This document shows, in pieces, positions 1-7,997 of a DNA stretch of 64,000 bases; the stretch's first letter is position 1; each line of letters begins with the position of its first letter. This DNA is from a bacterium 336/3. Lineage in GTDB: Bacteria; Bacteroidota; Bacteroidia; Cytophagales; Thermonemataceae. The position numbers and the translations under genes were made by a program. Location: contig LJIE01000001.1 in assembly GCA_001281695.1 (NCBI GenBank), positions 3,929,521 through 3,993,520 of the forward strand. Direction: 5' to 3'. The notes under the pieces were generated by a model. It did not search any database, was not told the DNA's origin, and saw only the letters and a program-made list of their open reading frames with translations.

Positions 1-671
1 GGTGTTTTTGCCAAATGGCAGTGTACAAGTTCAGCTGCATCTTGGGATTCAAATGGTAAATGTCCTGTAACTATTTCATAAAAAGTTATACCCAACGAAT
101 ATAAATCCGAACGGTAATCTACAACACGATTCATTCTTCCTGTTTGTTCAGGAGAAATATAGGCAAGCGTACCTTCTAATGTTTCAGGGCTTTCTAATTT
201 TTGGTTTTTTAAATCCATGTTTACAGCCATTCCAAAATCTATTATACGAATAGATTTCTTGGCTATATCAACAAGTATGTTGTTACTATTGAGATCTTTA
301 TGAATAATATTTTTTTGGTGTATTTCACCCAAAATTTCTGTAATTGCAATAGAAATTTCAAGAAACGACCTTAAATCAAATAATTTTTGCTTAATAGCGT
401 CTTTAATACTACATCCATCAAAATATTCTAACAATAAAGCATGACGATTATTTATCTTTATGTGTTTGTACCCTTTTCTGATTCCAGTAATATCTACTTT
501 AGTTGTATAATCTAATTCATTTTTGAGTTGTACAATTTGTTTAGTACTAGGAAATTCCGATTTAAGTACCTTTATAACAATAGGGAGTTGATATTCACCA
601 CTTTCTGTGTAGTAAATTTGGGAATTTACAGTATTAGCTATTAACTTTGCATTGTTAGGAATATCTTGCAT
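1..671 (-). CDS. Ser/Thr protein kinase, N-terminal part (HstK-like hybrid kinase?), runs off the left edge
   Basis: The reverse strand reads from ATG at 671 through an unbroken kinase domain to the window edge. A lysine in VIKVLK is the likely ATP-binding residue. The catalytic loop reads HKDLNSNN and the magnesium loop reads DFG. After it come GTLAYISPEQTGRMNR and DYRSDLYSLG, a wording typical of the kinase domain that starts very large hybrid proteins (Ser/Thr kinase, AAA ATPase, GAF, histidine kinase) in cyanobacteria and Bacteroidota. Only the kinase is visible, so the hybrid architecture is inferred. The glycine-rich loop is weak. It is divergent from the acetyltransferase at 749, with 77 bases between them that could hold both promoters. 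Confidence 0.85.
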   Translation of the reverse strand, partial: MQDIPNNAKLIANTVNSQIYYTESGEYQLPIVIKVLKSEFPSTKQIVQLKNELDYTTKVDITGIRKGYKHIKINNRHALLLEYFDGCSIKDAIKQKLFDLRSFLEISIAITEILGEIHQKNIIHKDLNSNNILVDIAKKSIRIIDFGMAVNMDLKNQKLESPETLEGTLAYISPEQTGRMNRVVDYRSDLYSLGITFYEIVTGHLPFESQDAAELVHCHLAKT

Positions 672-748
672 AACTATAAAAAGCCTTATACAAATCAGGT
701 TGTTTTAAAGATAATAATTTTTTATAAAAATCAAATAGTAAAAATAAT

Positions 749-1399
749 ATGAATATTGAAAATATTTTGGAACAAGGTATTACTTTTAGCTTGCTTCAAG
801 AAAATCAGATACATCAAGCTACCGAATGTTTTACTTTGTCCTTTCAAAGAGAACCTATGGTAAAGGCTTTAGAAATCCCTTATGAAGACTTTTATAATTT
901 TGCTTTTAATGTATGCAAAAAAGCTTTGGAACAAGATATGGCTTTGGTAGCAATACATGAAGAGAAAGTTGTAGGGATAAGTATTCTTCAAGATGCTTTA
1001 GAAGACGAACTCACTTTTGATAACCTTCATGAAGGTTTAGATATTATATTTTCATTGTTGGGTGGACTACAACAAAAATATATTGATGACTACCATGTTA
1101 CAGAGAAAGGTAAAGTAATTGTGGCATTTACTGTTGGTGTTGATAAAGACTATGAAGGTAAAAATCTTACATTTCCTTTATTTGATATTACTGTCAAACA
1201 AGCTAAAAAACTTCATTATGAAAAAATGATTACAGAAGTAACAGGTATTTATTCCCAAAACTTTGCTAAAAAAAGATTTCAATTTAAGCCTTTGTTTGAG
1301 CTTCGTTACAAGGATTTTGAATACCAAGGAGAAAAAGTATTTGCCAAATTCCCTGAAGGGTCAAATCCAACATGTGTCCTCATGGAAAAAGTATTATAA
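749..1399 (+). CDS. GNAT-family N-acetyltransferase
   Basis: This is a 216-residue single-domain protein with the GNAT fold pattern: VAIHEEKVVGISILQD for the central strands, and a degenerate acetyl-CoA loop (DYEGKNLTFPLF) where the usual form is R/Q-x-x-G-x-G. The layout with an early F..SF..EP motif recalls arylalkylamine-type acetyltransferases, but the substrate is unknown. It has no signal peptide, so it should be cytoplasmic. It is a paralogue of the next gene, 28 bases downstream, and both precede two amino-acid-decarboxylase-like genes on the same strand. An amine made by decarboxylation and then N-acetylated is a reasonable inference, not shown by the sequence. Confidence 0.75.
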   Translation: MNIENILEQGITFSLLQENQIHQATECFTLSFQREPMVKALEIPYEDFYNFAFNVCKKALEQDMALVAIHEEKVVGISILQDALEDELTFDNLHEGLDIIFSLLGGLQQKYIDDYHVTEKGKVIVAFTVGVDKDYEGKNLTFPLFDITVKQAKKLHYEKMITEVTGIYSQNFAKKRFQFKPLFELRYKDFEYQGEKVFAKFPEGSNPTCVLMEKVL

Positions 1400-1427
1400 A
1401 ACCTATTATCACTTAAAAATTGTAACT

Positions 1428-2102
1428 ATGCTTCATTATCAACTACCCTTTGAACATCAAGATATACATTACGATACTATTCAAGAAACTGATAGAGATC
1501 AAGTTATCAGTATTTTGACAAATTATTTTGGTCCTTTTGAGCCCATGAATCATAGTGTGGGTATCACAACACAAGATTTTGCTAAGTTTGCTGAATTAAT
1601 GACAAACTATGTGATAGAAAAAAAGCTTTCTTTAATCGCTAAAGATAAAAAGACTCAAAAAGTGGTATCTGTAACTATTCTAAAAGATTTTGTAGAGGAT
1701 TTACCAATTGATGTCCCAGAAGTTTGTCCTAAACTTTTACCAGTATTTGCTCTTATGGGTGAACTTGTAGGGCGTTATCTTGAAGAAAACCCTAATATAG
1801 AAAAAGGATACATCATGGAGTTATTGGTAGGTATTACTGTTCCTACTTATTGGAATAGAGGAATTTCTACAATTTTATGGGGAGCTAGCGAAAATGTAGC
1901 TTCTAAACATGGTTTTCAGAAAATAGTTTCTTGTGTAACGGGTTTAGCAAGTCAACATATTACTTTACAAAAACTTCATTATCAAGACTTTTTTTCTATC
2001 CCTTACAAAACATTTGTTTTTGAAGAAAAACTCGTTTTTGAGGGAATTAAAGAAATTTCAGCTTGTAAACTAGTTGAAAAGAACATACAGAATGCTTTTT
2101 AA
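1428..2102 (+). CDS. GNAT-family N-acetyltransferase, paralogue of the preceding gene
   Basis: The protein has 224 residues when started at ATG 1428 (MLHYQLPF). The open frame continues upstream to 1263, but that part overlaps the preceding gene and has no matching segment in the paralogue, so the internal start is preferred. The core resembles its neighbour: a VVSVTILKDF strand, then an acetyl-CoA loop (YWNRGISTIL) closer to the GNAT consensus than in the first copy, then an aromatic C-terminal segment (HYQDFFSIPY). It lies 26 bases before the degenerate decarboxylase gene and probably belongs to the same operon. The substrate is not known. Confidence 0.75.
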   Translation: MLHYQLPFEHQDIHYDTIQETDRDQVISILTNYFGPFEPMNHSVGITTQDFAKFAELMTNYVIEKKLSLIAKDKKTQKVVSVTILKDFVEDLPIDVPEVCPKLLPVFALMGELVGRYLEENPNIEKGYIMELLVGITVPTYWNRGISTILWGASENVASKHGFQKIVSCVTGLASQHITLQKLHYQDFFSIPYKTFVFEEKLVFEGIKEISACKLVEKNIQNAF

Positions 2103-2128
2103 TTATCACTTAATTTTATTAATAAATC

Positions 2129-3334
2129 ATGTATTGGACTGCATTCACAGAAGAGGAAATTCAAGAAAAGGTAAAAGATGCATTATCTCAAAATGTTTCT
2201 TATTTGAGAAGTAAAATTATGGGAGTACCAGGTTCTTATCTTGACTCTTCCGTTTTTAACTTAGAAGCTGCAGCTGATTCCCCATTTTTAGAATCAATGG
2301 TTGAAAACCCCAACCATATTGGGTGCCATACATTTGGTGATTCTGAAGGTTTTTTCAAAGGTACACATCAAATTGAAAAAGAGCTGATTAGTATGTGTGC
2401 AGAAGAGATTTTCAAAGCAGAACCCAATAGTTATGATGGCTATGTTGCTCCTATCGATTATGAAGGCAATATCCAAGCTATGTGGGTATATCGTAATTTC
2501 TTTCAAAAAGAATACAAAGCTAAAACAGAAGAAATTGGTGTTTTGTTTAGTCAAGATTCTAATGTATCTGTAGTAAAAGGAGCTGATATTTTAGAAATTC
2601 AGCCAATTATACTAAATGTTGAAACATTTACTAGAGCTATCCAACGCCAAACTTTTATAGATCAATTGCTAAAAGCTCTAAGTCAGGGCATCAAATACTT
2701 CATTTGCATAGTTAATATGGGTAATTTGAAGTTTGGCAAAGTAGATGATATAGAATTATTTGTAGAAGTTTTACAGGAGTTTCAAGTTCCATTCAAAATT
2801 CATGTAGATGCTTCATTTGGTGGATTTATATACCCCATTGCCAATCCTGATAACCCTCTTAATTTTACTCACCCACATATTTCTTCTATTTCTGTTGATG
2901 CTTACAGAATCTTACAAGCTCCTTTTGGAACAGGTATTATACTTATTCGTAAGAATTTATTGCATTATGTCGTAACAGAAGAAGCTAGTTATGTTAGTGG
3001 GAAAGATTATACTCTTTCTGGAAGTCGTTCAGGGGCTAATGCTATTGCCGTATGGATGCTTTTAAAAGCGTATGGTTCTGAAGGTTTAAAACAAAAAATA
3101 AACCACATACTCTACCGAACAGATTTGTTATGTCAAGAGTTAGATAAAAAAAATATTACCTATTTCAGAAATCCATTCTTAAACATTGTTGCCATACACG
3201 ATAAACATATTACACGTAGAATAGAGCAGTTATATGGTTTAACCCCTAATGATAAAGAAAATCCTCAATGGTGGCGTGTGGTAGTAATGGAGCATGTTCG
3301 AGAACATTTGATTGATGAATTTATTGAATATTAA
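2129..3334 (+). CDS. Degenerate PLP-dependent decarboxylase-like protein (likely pseudoenzyme)
   Basis: This 401-residue protein aligns along its full length with the gene at 3403 and has the length and layout of group II decarboxylases such as PLP-type histidine decarboxylase and MfnA. Three cofactor contacts are changed. The Schiff-base lysine is Arg260 (DAYRILQAPFGTG, against DAHKMLQ in the neighbour). The phosphate-binding SGGTEAN motif is APIDYEGN (residues 107-114). The ring-stacking histidine is Asn145 (DSNVS against DTHYS). The aspartate of HVDASFGG and the TLSGSRSG motif remain. The frame is intact, so it is probably expressed. A role as a regulatory or structural partner of the active copy is inference. 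Confidence 0.85.
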   Translation: MYWTAFTEEEIQEKVKDALSQNVSYLRSKIMGVPGSYLDSSVFNLEAAADSPFLESMVENPNHIGCHTFGDSEGFFKGTHQIEKELISMCAEEIFKAEPNSYDGYVAPIDYEGNIQAMWVYRNFFQKEYKAKTEEIGVLFSQDSNVSVVKGADILEIQPIILNVETFTRAIQRQTFIDQLLKALSQGIKYFICIVNMGNLKFGKVDDIELFVEVLQEFQVPFKIHVDASFGGFIYPIANPDNPLNFTHPHISSISVDAYRILQAPFGTGIILIRKNLLHYVVTEEASYVSGKDYTLSGSRSGANAIAVWMLLKAYGSEGLKQKINHILYRTDLLCQELDKKNITYFRNPFLNIVAIHDKHITRRIEQLYGLTPNDKENPQWWRVVVMEHVREHLIDEFIEY

Positions 3335-3402
3335 AGATTAAAAATTTCTCAAAATTATTTCTAGCAAATATACTGTTTATTAATTTTACCTTATTCTTAT
3401 TT

Positions 3403-4614
3403 ATGATGTATTGGGAAAAGCTCTCAAAAGAAGCTATCACTTCTAAAGTGAATCAGGCTCTTAGTAAAAATATTCGTTTTGATAAAAATAAAATCATGGG
3501 GGCATCTATTTCTTTTTTAGATCCCATAGTCTTTGACAAAAAGTACATGCGTAACGCTCCTTTCTTGACTTCCATGATTCATAATCCTGACCATCGGGGT
3601 TGCCATACACTCAATGTCAATGGTGGTTTATTTGAAGGTACAAAAGAGCTTGAATTAGATGTTATTAGAATTTGTGCTGAGGAGCTCCTGAGAGGACAAG
3701 CTGGTATGCAAGATGGCTACATCGCTTCTGGAGGTACAGAAGCTAATATCACAGCCTTGTGGATTTTCAGAAACTTATTTAAAAGACGCTATGAAGCTAA
3801 AAGTAGCGAGATGGTTATTTTCTGCTCTCGTGATACTCATTATTCTATTTATAAAGGAGGCAATCTTTTAGGCATAGATGTTGTTTCCCTTCAAGTAGAT
3901 AACAACACTCGTCAAATTAAACCTCATGTATTAGAAGACAAAATAATCTCCGCCAAAGAAAATGGTAAAAAATATTTCATTTTTGTAGCCAATATGGGTA
4001 CGACTATGTTTGGCTCAGTGGATGATATAGAGATGATTACTTCAATCTTTGATAAAACTGAAGTATTTTATAAAGTGCATGTAGATGCTGCTTTTGGTGG
4101 ATTTATATATCCTTTTACCAATGCTGAAAATGAACTTTCATTTGCCAATAAAAGAATAGCTTCTGTAAGTCTTGATGCTCACAAAATGCTTCAAACGCCT
4201 TATGGGACAGGTATGTTTATTGTACGTAAAGGTTATTTTGAGTATTTAAAACCTGAAGAAAAAGCCTTTCTTACTGAAACAGATTTAACTCTCTCTGGTA
4301 GCCGTTCGGGGGCTAGTGCTATTGCCATTTGGATGGTTTTGATGACTTATGGTTCCAGTGGTTTAAGAGAAAAAGTTTTGAAAATGGTTAATAGAACCAA
4401 ATGGCTTTGTGATGAGCTATCTAAAAAGGGTATAGATTACTACTATAATCCTTACATGAATATTGTATCTATTCGCAATGAGGATATTACAAAAGAGTTA
4501 GTAGAATTGTACAATCTTGTTCCTGATAACCATGACAGCCCTAATTGGTGGAAAGTTGTAACCATGGCTCATGTAGATAAAGTTCTTATGGGAGACTTTT
4601 TGGAAAATGAGTAA
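3403..4614 (+). CDS. Group II PLP-dependent amino-acid decarboxylase (histidine decarboxylase/MfnA-like)
   Basis: This 403-residue protein carries the expected PLP machinery: SGGTEAN (109-115) for the phosphate, His146 in DTHYS for ring stacking, HVDAAFGG for the ring-nitrogen aspartate, and Lys261 in DAHKMLQ for the Schiff base. TLSGSRSG follows. Length and motif order fit the histidine decarboxylase/MfnA branch, which removes CO2 from an amino acid to give an amine. Which amino acid cannot be read from the sequence. ATG 3406 is an equally good start and aligns with the MYW start of the paralogue. The upstream paralogue has lost the same residues. There are 68 bases between the two genes. 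Confidence 0.88.
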   Translation: MMYWEKLSKEAITSKVNQALSKNIRFDKNKIMGASISFLDPIVFDKKYMRNAPFLTSMIHNPDHRGCHTLNVNGGLFEGTKELELDVIRICAEELLRGQAGMQDGYIASGGTEANITALWIFRNLFKRRYEAKSSEMVIFCSRDTHYSIYKGGNLLGIDVVSLQVDNNTRQIKPHVLEDKIISAKENGKKYFIFVANMGTTMFGSVDDIEMITSIFDKTEVFYKVHVDAAFGGFIYPFTNAENELSFANKRIASVSLDAHKMLQTPYGTGMFIVRKGYFEYLKPEEKAFLTETDLTLSGSRSGASAIAIWMVLMTYGSSGLREKVLKMVNRTKWLCDELSKKGIDYYYNPYMNIVSIRNEDITKELVELYNLVPDNHDSPNWWKVVTMAHVDKVLMGDFLENE

Positions 4615-4679
4615 AGAAAGAAGTAAAAATACAAAAAAGTCAATTTTAAAATGATAGAAAATAATGGTTCATCATAAAA

Positions 4680-4708
4680 ATCACGATTGGTGTTATACCA
4701 ACCGTGAT
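4680..4708. terminator. Hairpin between convergent genes
   Basis: ATCACGATTGGT and ACCAACCGTGAT form a 12-bp stem with one mismatch around a 5-nt loop. It sits between the converging ends of the decarboxylase gene (4614) and the M60 peptidase gene (4769). No strong T-run follows on either strand, so the assignment is tentative. Confidence 0.45.
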
Positions 4709-4768
4709 AGAAAATAGATGATTTTGCTTTCATGTACTTCTCAAAATTATCATAGATTTAAGTTATTT

Positions 4769-6841
4769 TCAAAAACCCATAATTTTTTTGGTATTGGCTT
4801 TTGGTAAATTTTTGAGGCTGTTTTTAGCATCCATAGATACAGGGAGATTCCAAATATCAAAGAAATCACTTAAATCTTCCCCTACAACATTTGAATATGT
4901 TTTGAGCCAAGTATCCATTTTGCTCTTATTATCTTTTGGAAGTTCCTTTTCAGGCATATTGCGATAAACTTTGAATACTTTTTTGAGGTTTTCCCAACCA
5001 TAATAATTGATCAGTTGTTGATACATGATCAAAGCAATAAAAGGCTCTTTTTTCCATTTTTCAAAGGATTTTCCTGATTTAGTATATTCATCCCACATTT
5101 TTTTTGTCTCTGTAGGAGTTAAGGCATCTATCATCTCTTCTTGTTTGAGATTCATTACTTTTTCTAAAGCAAACATAGAAAAAAGGTTGCAAGTAACCTC
5201 TACAGTACCATCAAACGTCCAAGCAGATTCTTGATGATTATGCCCCAACTCATGCACAAAGCCCCATTTTTTCGGATTTTTTATATCAATAATACTTGCT
5301 TGCTCATCTGCGTATGCTTTGCCTGTGAGTGCCATAATAGGATAGCCTGAATGCATATAACCTAATGAAATTTGTCTGTCAAATACAAGTCTCATTTTGT
5401 GTGGTTTGTCTGTTTTCCAAGCTACAAGTTCCCTGTTGGCAGCTTGAATTTTATCCCAGAATTGTGCAACTTCTTGTGGATTGTTCAGGTTTCTGATATA
5501 TTCACTTTCTATAGTAAAAGCAAAGTTTTCACCCTCAATTTCTGCCCAAGGAGCAGAAAAATTGCGTATTTTGCTTCTCCAGTCTTCTATGGAAGTTTGC
5601 CCCAGTTTGAAAAAAGGTGCTTCTATTGCCCCTGAAATGCTAATATTTAGTTTTATATTTTCCTGATTTTTTTCAGGAACTTCTATATAAATCATGCCTC
5701 CAAACGGATTAAATACTTGTGTAGTACCTTTTTGTAATGAAAAGGCTAAACTTACCTCTGGTACTCTTTGCCAATTTTCTTTAACCTCATATAGCTTATC
5801 AGTATGCGAACCTATTCTTACTTTATATTTTCCTGTTTTTATGTTATTTTGTGTAATGAGGGTAATCATGGCTCCTGCTGGTGCATATAATCCAGTACAA
5901 TGCCAATAAGGAATTTGTGTGTTTATCGTAACATTTTTTGTAACTGTTGGAGTATTGGCAGGAGCATTCCCTGGGAAATCGGAAGGAATTACAAATGGTT
6001 TTTCATTTTGAATGATTGCAGGTAATACTTGCATTAATTTTTTCAAGGCACTTCCAAATTTTTTCTTATCTGCTTGTGCTAAATTATTAGCCAATACATA
6101 CTTTTTGGCGTCTGTATATGAGAAAATACCTTCAAGCTCTACATCTGCAACGACTTTTTTGGCATAACTTGCCTCTTCTCCCCATTCTATTCCTGCATCA
6201 GCAAGTAAAATATTCCCTTTAAAATCATCTTTAAGGCTTAAATTAGGATTTAATTGTTGCCAACCCCAACCAAGCCCTGCAAATAATCCACCTTTTCCAC
6301 TTTTGAGGGCTTTTTTTAGGATTTCTATTTCATTATTTTCTGTTTTTAATCTATCAGGATTTAATATAATCACATCTACGGTATTCAATAATTCAGCAGA
6401 AAGTACAGTTTCATTATTTATTTTCTGAAGTGAAAAACCTTGTGTTACCAAATAATCTGCCAAAACATCTAAACCTCTTATAAGAATTACAGGTTTGTCT
6501 TTTTTGTTTGCTGTCCAACGAATAGCATTATTGATTAGTTGTTTTGTTTGAGTATTTTTTAAGCCTTCTTTATCAAAAAAGCCATCATGTCCAAAAGCTA
6601 CTACTTTTCCTTTGCCCATCATAGCACCACCTACGATGGCTTCTCTTGCTCCTTGAGCGTTTACTAAAATAGGAAAGCTATTATTAAGCAAGATAAGTTC
6701 GCCCCAAGTACCTATGGCTGGAACTTCTTTAACATTTTGAAGTAAATAACTACGTTCTGTTGCAGGATTCAAAGGAGTATTTTGTGCAAATAATTGATAG
6801 CAGTTTGCATAAAGCAACCACAACATAATTAATTTTTTCAT
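4769..6841 (-). CDS. Secreted M60-family (enhancin/mucinase-like) metallopeptidase
   Basis: The 690-residue protein starts with a signal peptide (residues 1-20, ending LFAQ). The zinc site is HELGH at residues 530-534 with a downstream glutamate (Glu548 in GTVEVT), which matches the HExxH plus distant E arrangement of peptidase M60. M60 enzymes act outside the cytoplasm and often cut mucin-like glycoproteins. The N-terminal third (about 40-220) looks like an alpha/beta domain with AIVGGAMMGKGKVVAFGHDG, of the kind found ahead of M60 domains. Residues 310-410 may be a beta-sandwich. It stands alone, transcribed towards the decarboxylase cluster. The substrate is unknown. Confidence 0.82.
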   Translation of the reverse strand: MKKLIMLWLLYANCYQLFAQNTPLNPATERSYLLQNVKEVPAIGTWGELILLNNSFPILVNAQGAREAIVGGAMMGKGKVVAFGHDGFFDKEGLKNTQTKQLINNAIRWTANKKDKPVILIRGLDVLADYLVTQGFSLQKINNETVLSAELLNTVDVIILNPDRLKTENNEIEILKKALKSGKGGLFAGLGWGWQQLNPNLSLKDDFKGNILLADAGIEWGEEASYAKKVVADVELEGIFSYTDAKKYVLANNLAQADKKKFGSALKKLMQVLPAIIQNEKPFVIPSDFPGNAPANTPTVTKNVTINTQIPYWHCTGLYAPAGAMITLITQNNIKTGKYKVRIGSHTDKLYEVKENWQRVPEVSLAFSLQKGTTQVFNPFGGMIYIEVPEKNQENIKLNISISGAIEAPFFKLGQTSIEDWRSKIRNFSAPWAEIEGENFAFTIESEYIRNLNNPQEVAQFWDKIQAANRELVAWKTDKPHKMRLVFDRQISLGYMHSGYPIMALTGKAYADEQASIIDIKNPKKWGFVHELGHNHQESAWTFDGTVEVTCNLFSMFALEKVMNLKQEEMIDALTPTETKKMWDEYTKSGKSFEKWKKEPFIALIMYQQLINYYGWENLKKVFKVYRNMPEKELPKDNKSKMDTWLKTYSNVVGEDLSDFFDIWNLPVSMDAKNSLKNLPKANTKKIMGF

Positions 6842-7100
6842 ATCAGAAAATGTTTTTGGGGTTAAAAAATAATGTTCATTGTTTTGTTATACAATTATAT
6901 TTTTTTGGCTTTGGAAAGTATGATAAAGCCGAAAAGGGGTTTTGTAGTTTATGTGAAAGTAATTAAAAACAAGTTACAAAAAACTAAAATTTAGATTTTT
7001 TTTATGCAAAATTTGTAAAGAAAATCCCTTATCGAGATTTAGGCTCTAAAGCAAATATCCTCAAGAAAGATAGAGGCAGATAAAACTGCAAGGTGTAAGT

Positions 7101-7997
7101 TTAAATAAAGCCTAAATCTTCAGCTATATCATGAGTAAGTTTGGATAGTGGACGTTTATGAAAGTTTTCTTCAGAAACATAGTTACCTCCAATATGTCTT
7201 AACACATCTTCTCTATTCTTAAAAAGTGTACCTTCATAACGTTTGAATAAATCGTCTATGTAATCATCAGAATATGTCACTTGTTTCTGGATAAGTTCTA
7301 GAATGATATCTTTATGTTGATTATAGAGGTTTTCTATTTCAAAAACTGTAAAATTTTCTTGAAGTTTATTTTTAACTTCTGTAAAATCTAACTCAAACCC
7401 CTGTTTTGAATCATGATAGAAACTTGCTTTCTTAATTTTTAGTTTGAAACTGAATTTTTCCTCAAAAAAATCTGTATCATAAGGGTTTATAGAAATTTCT
7501 TTTGAGCCTTTCAATGTCTGATTACAAGTTTTACAACTAGGTATTAGGTTGTAAAAGGACATTGCTAAAAATGGGTATGCTTCCTTTGGATAAAAATGGT
7601 CAAATTCGCAAGTACGTTTTTCTTGCAGATTTCTGATGTAATTTCGATTGCAGTATGGACAAACTTGCATACCAAGTTCCTTTACAAGTTCATAAGCATT
7701 ATATTTATCTCCTCCTTTCACATTCCAGTTACTTGAAAATTTAGCAAAGTCTTTATACAAATCTATTAATTTAGAGATATGTACATGATATTGCTTTTGT
7801 TGTAATTTGGATGCTATTTCATCCAATTCATGAGGCTTTGCTTTTACTACGTTTTCAAAAGTATAACCTTTGTTCAAAAACCAGTTTTCTACATTTTGAA
7901 AGTCTTTTTTAGAAAAAGCAGTTATATCTCTGTTTTTTATCGCCTCCCAATGTTTTTGAGCTAATTCATTGAGATTTGGGTGTCTAATAGGTATCAT
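7101..7997 (-). CDS. ptuB: HNH endonuclease, PtuB-like effector of a Septu-type anti-phage system
   Basis: The 298-residue protein has a central HNH/zinc-finger nuclease core: Cys113 and Cys116 (CPYC), Asp133-His134 (EFDHFYP), and Cys155 and Cys158 (CKTC) followed by Asn159. The regions on both sides are helical and unassigned. Its ATG overlaps the stop of the upstream ATPase gene by 4 bases (7994-7997), so the two are translationally coupled. This ATPase-then-HNH order is the Septu (PtuA-PtuB) arrangement, in which the complex restricts phage by nucleic-acid cleavage. The symbol is assigned by architecture and gene order. A retron-linked version was considered, but no reverse transcriptase is present. 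Confidence 0.78.
   Translation of the reverse strand: MIPIRHPNLNELAQKHWEAIKNRDITAFSKKDFQNVENWFLNKGYTFENVVKAKPHELDEIASKLQQKQYHVHISKLIDLYKDFAKFSSNWNVKGGDKYNAYELVKELGMQVCPYCNRNYIRNLQEKRTCEFDHFYPKEAYPFLAMSFYNLIPSCKTCNQTLKGSKEISINPYDTDFFEEKFSFKLKIKKASFYHDSKQGFELDFTEVKNKLQENFTVFEIENLYNQHKDIILELIQKQVTYSDDYIDDLFKRYEGTLFKNREDVLRHIGGNYVSEENFHKRPLSKLTHDIAEDLGFI

Noticed and set aside
1263-1427. N-terminal extension of the second acetyltransferase
   Set aside because: It lies inside the first acetyltransferase gene in another frame and has no counterpart in the paralogue.
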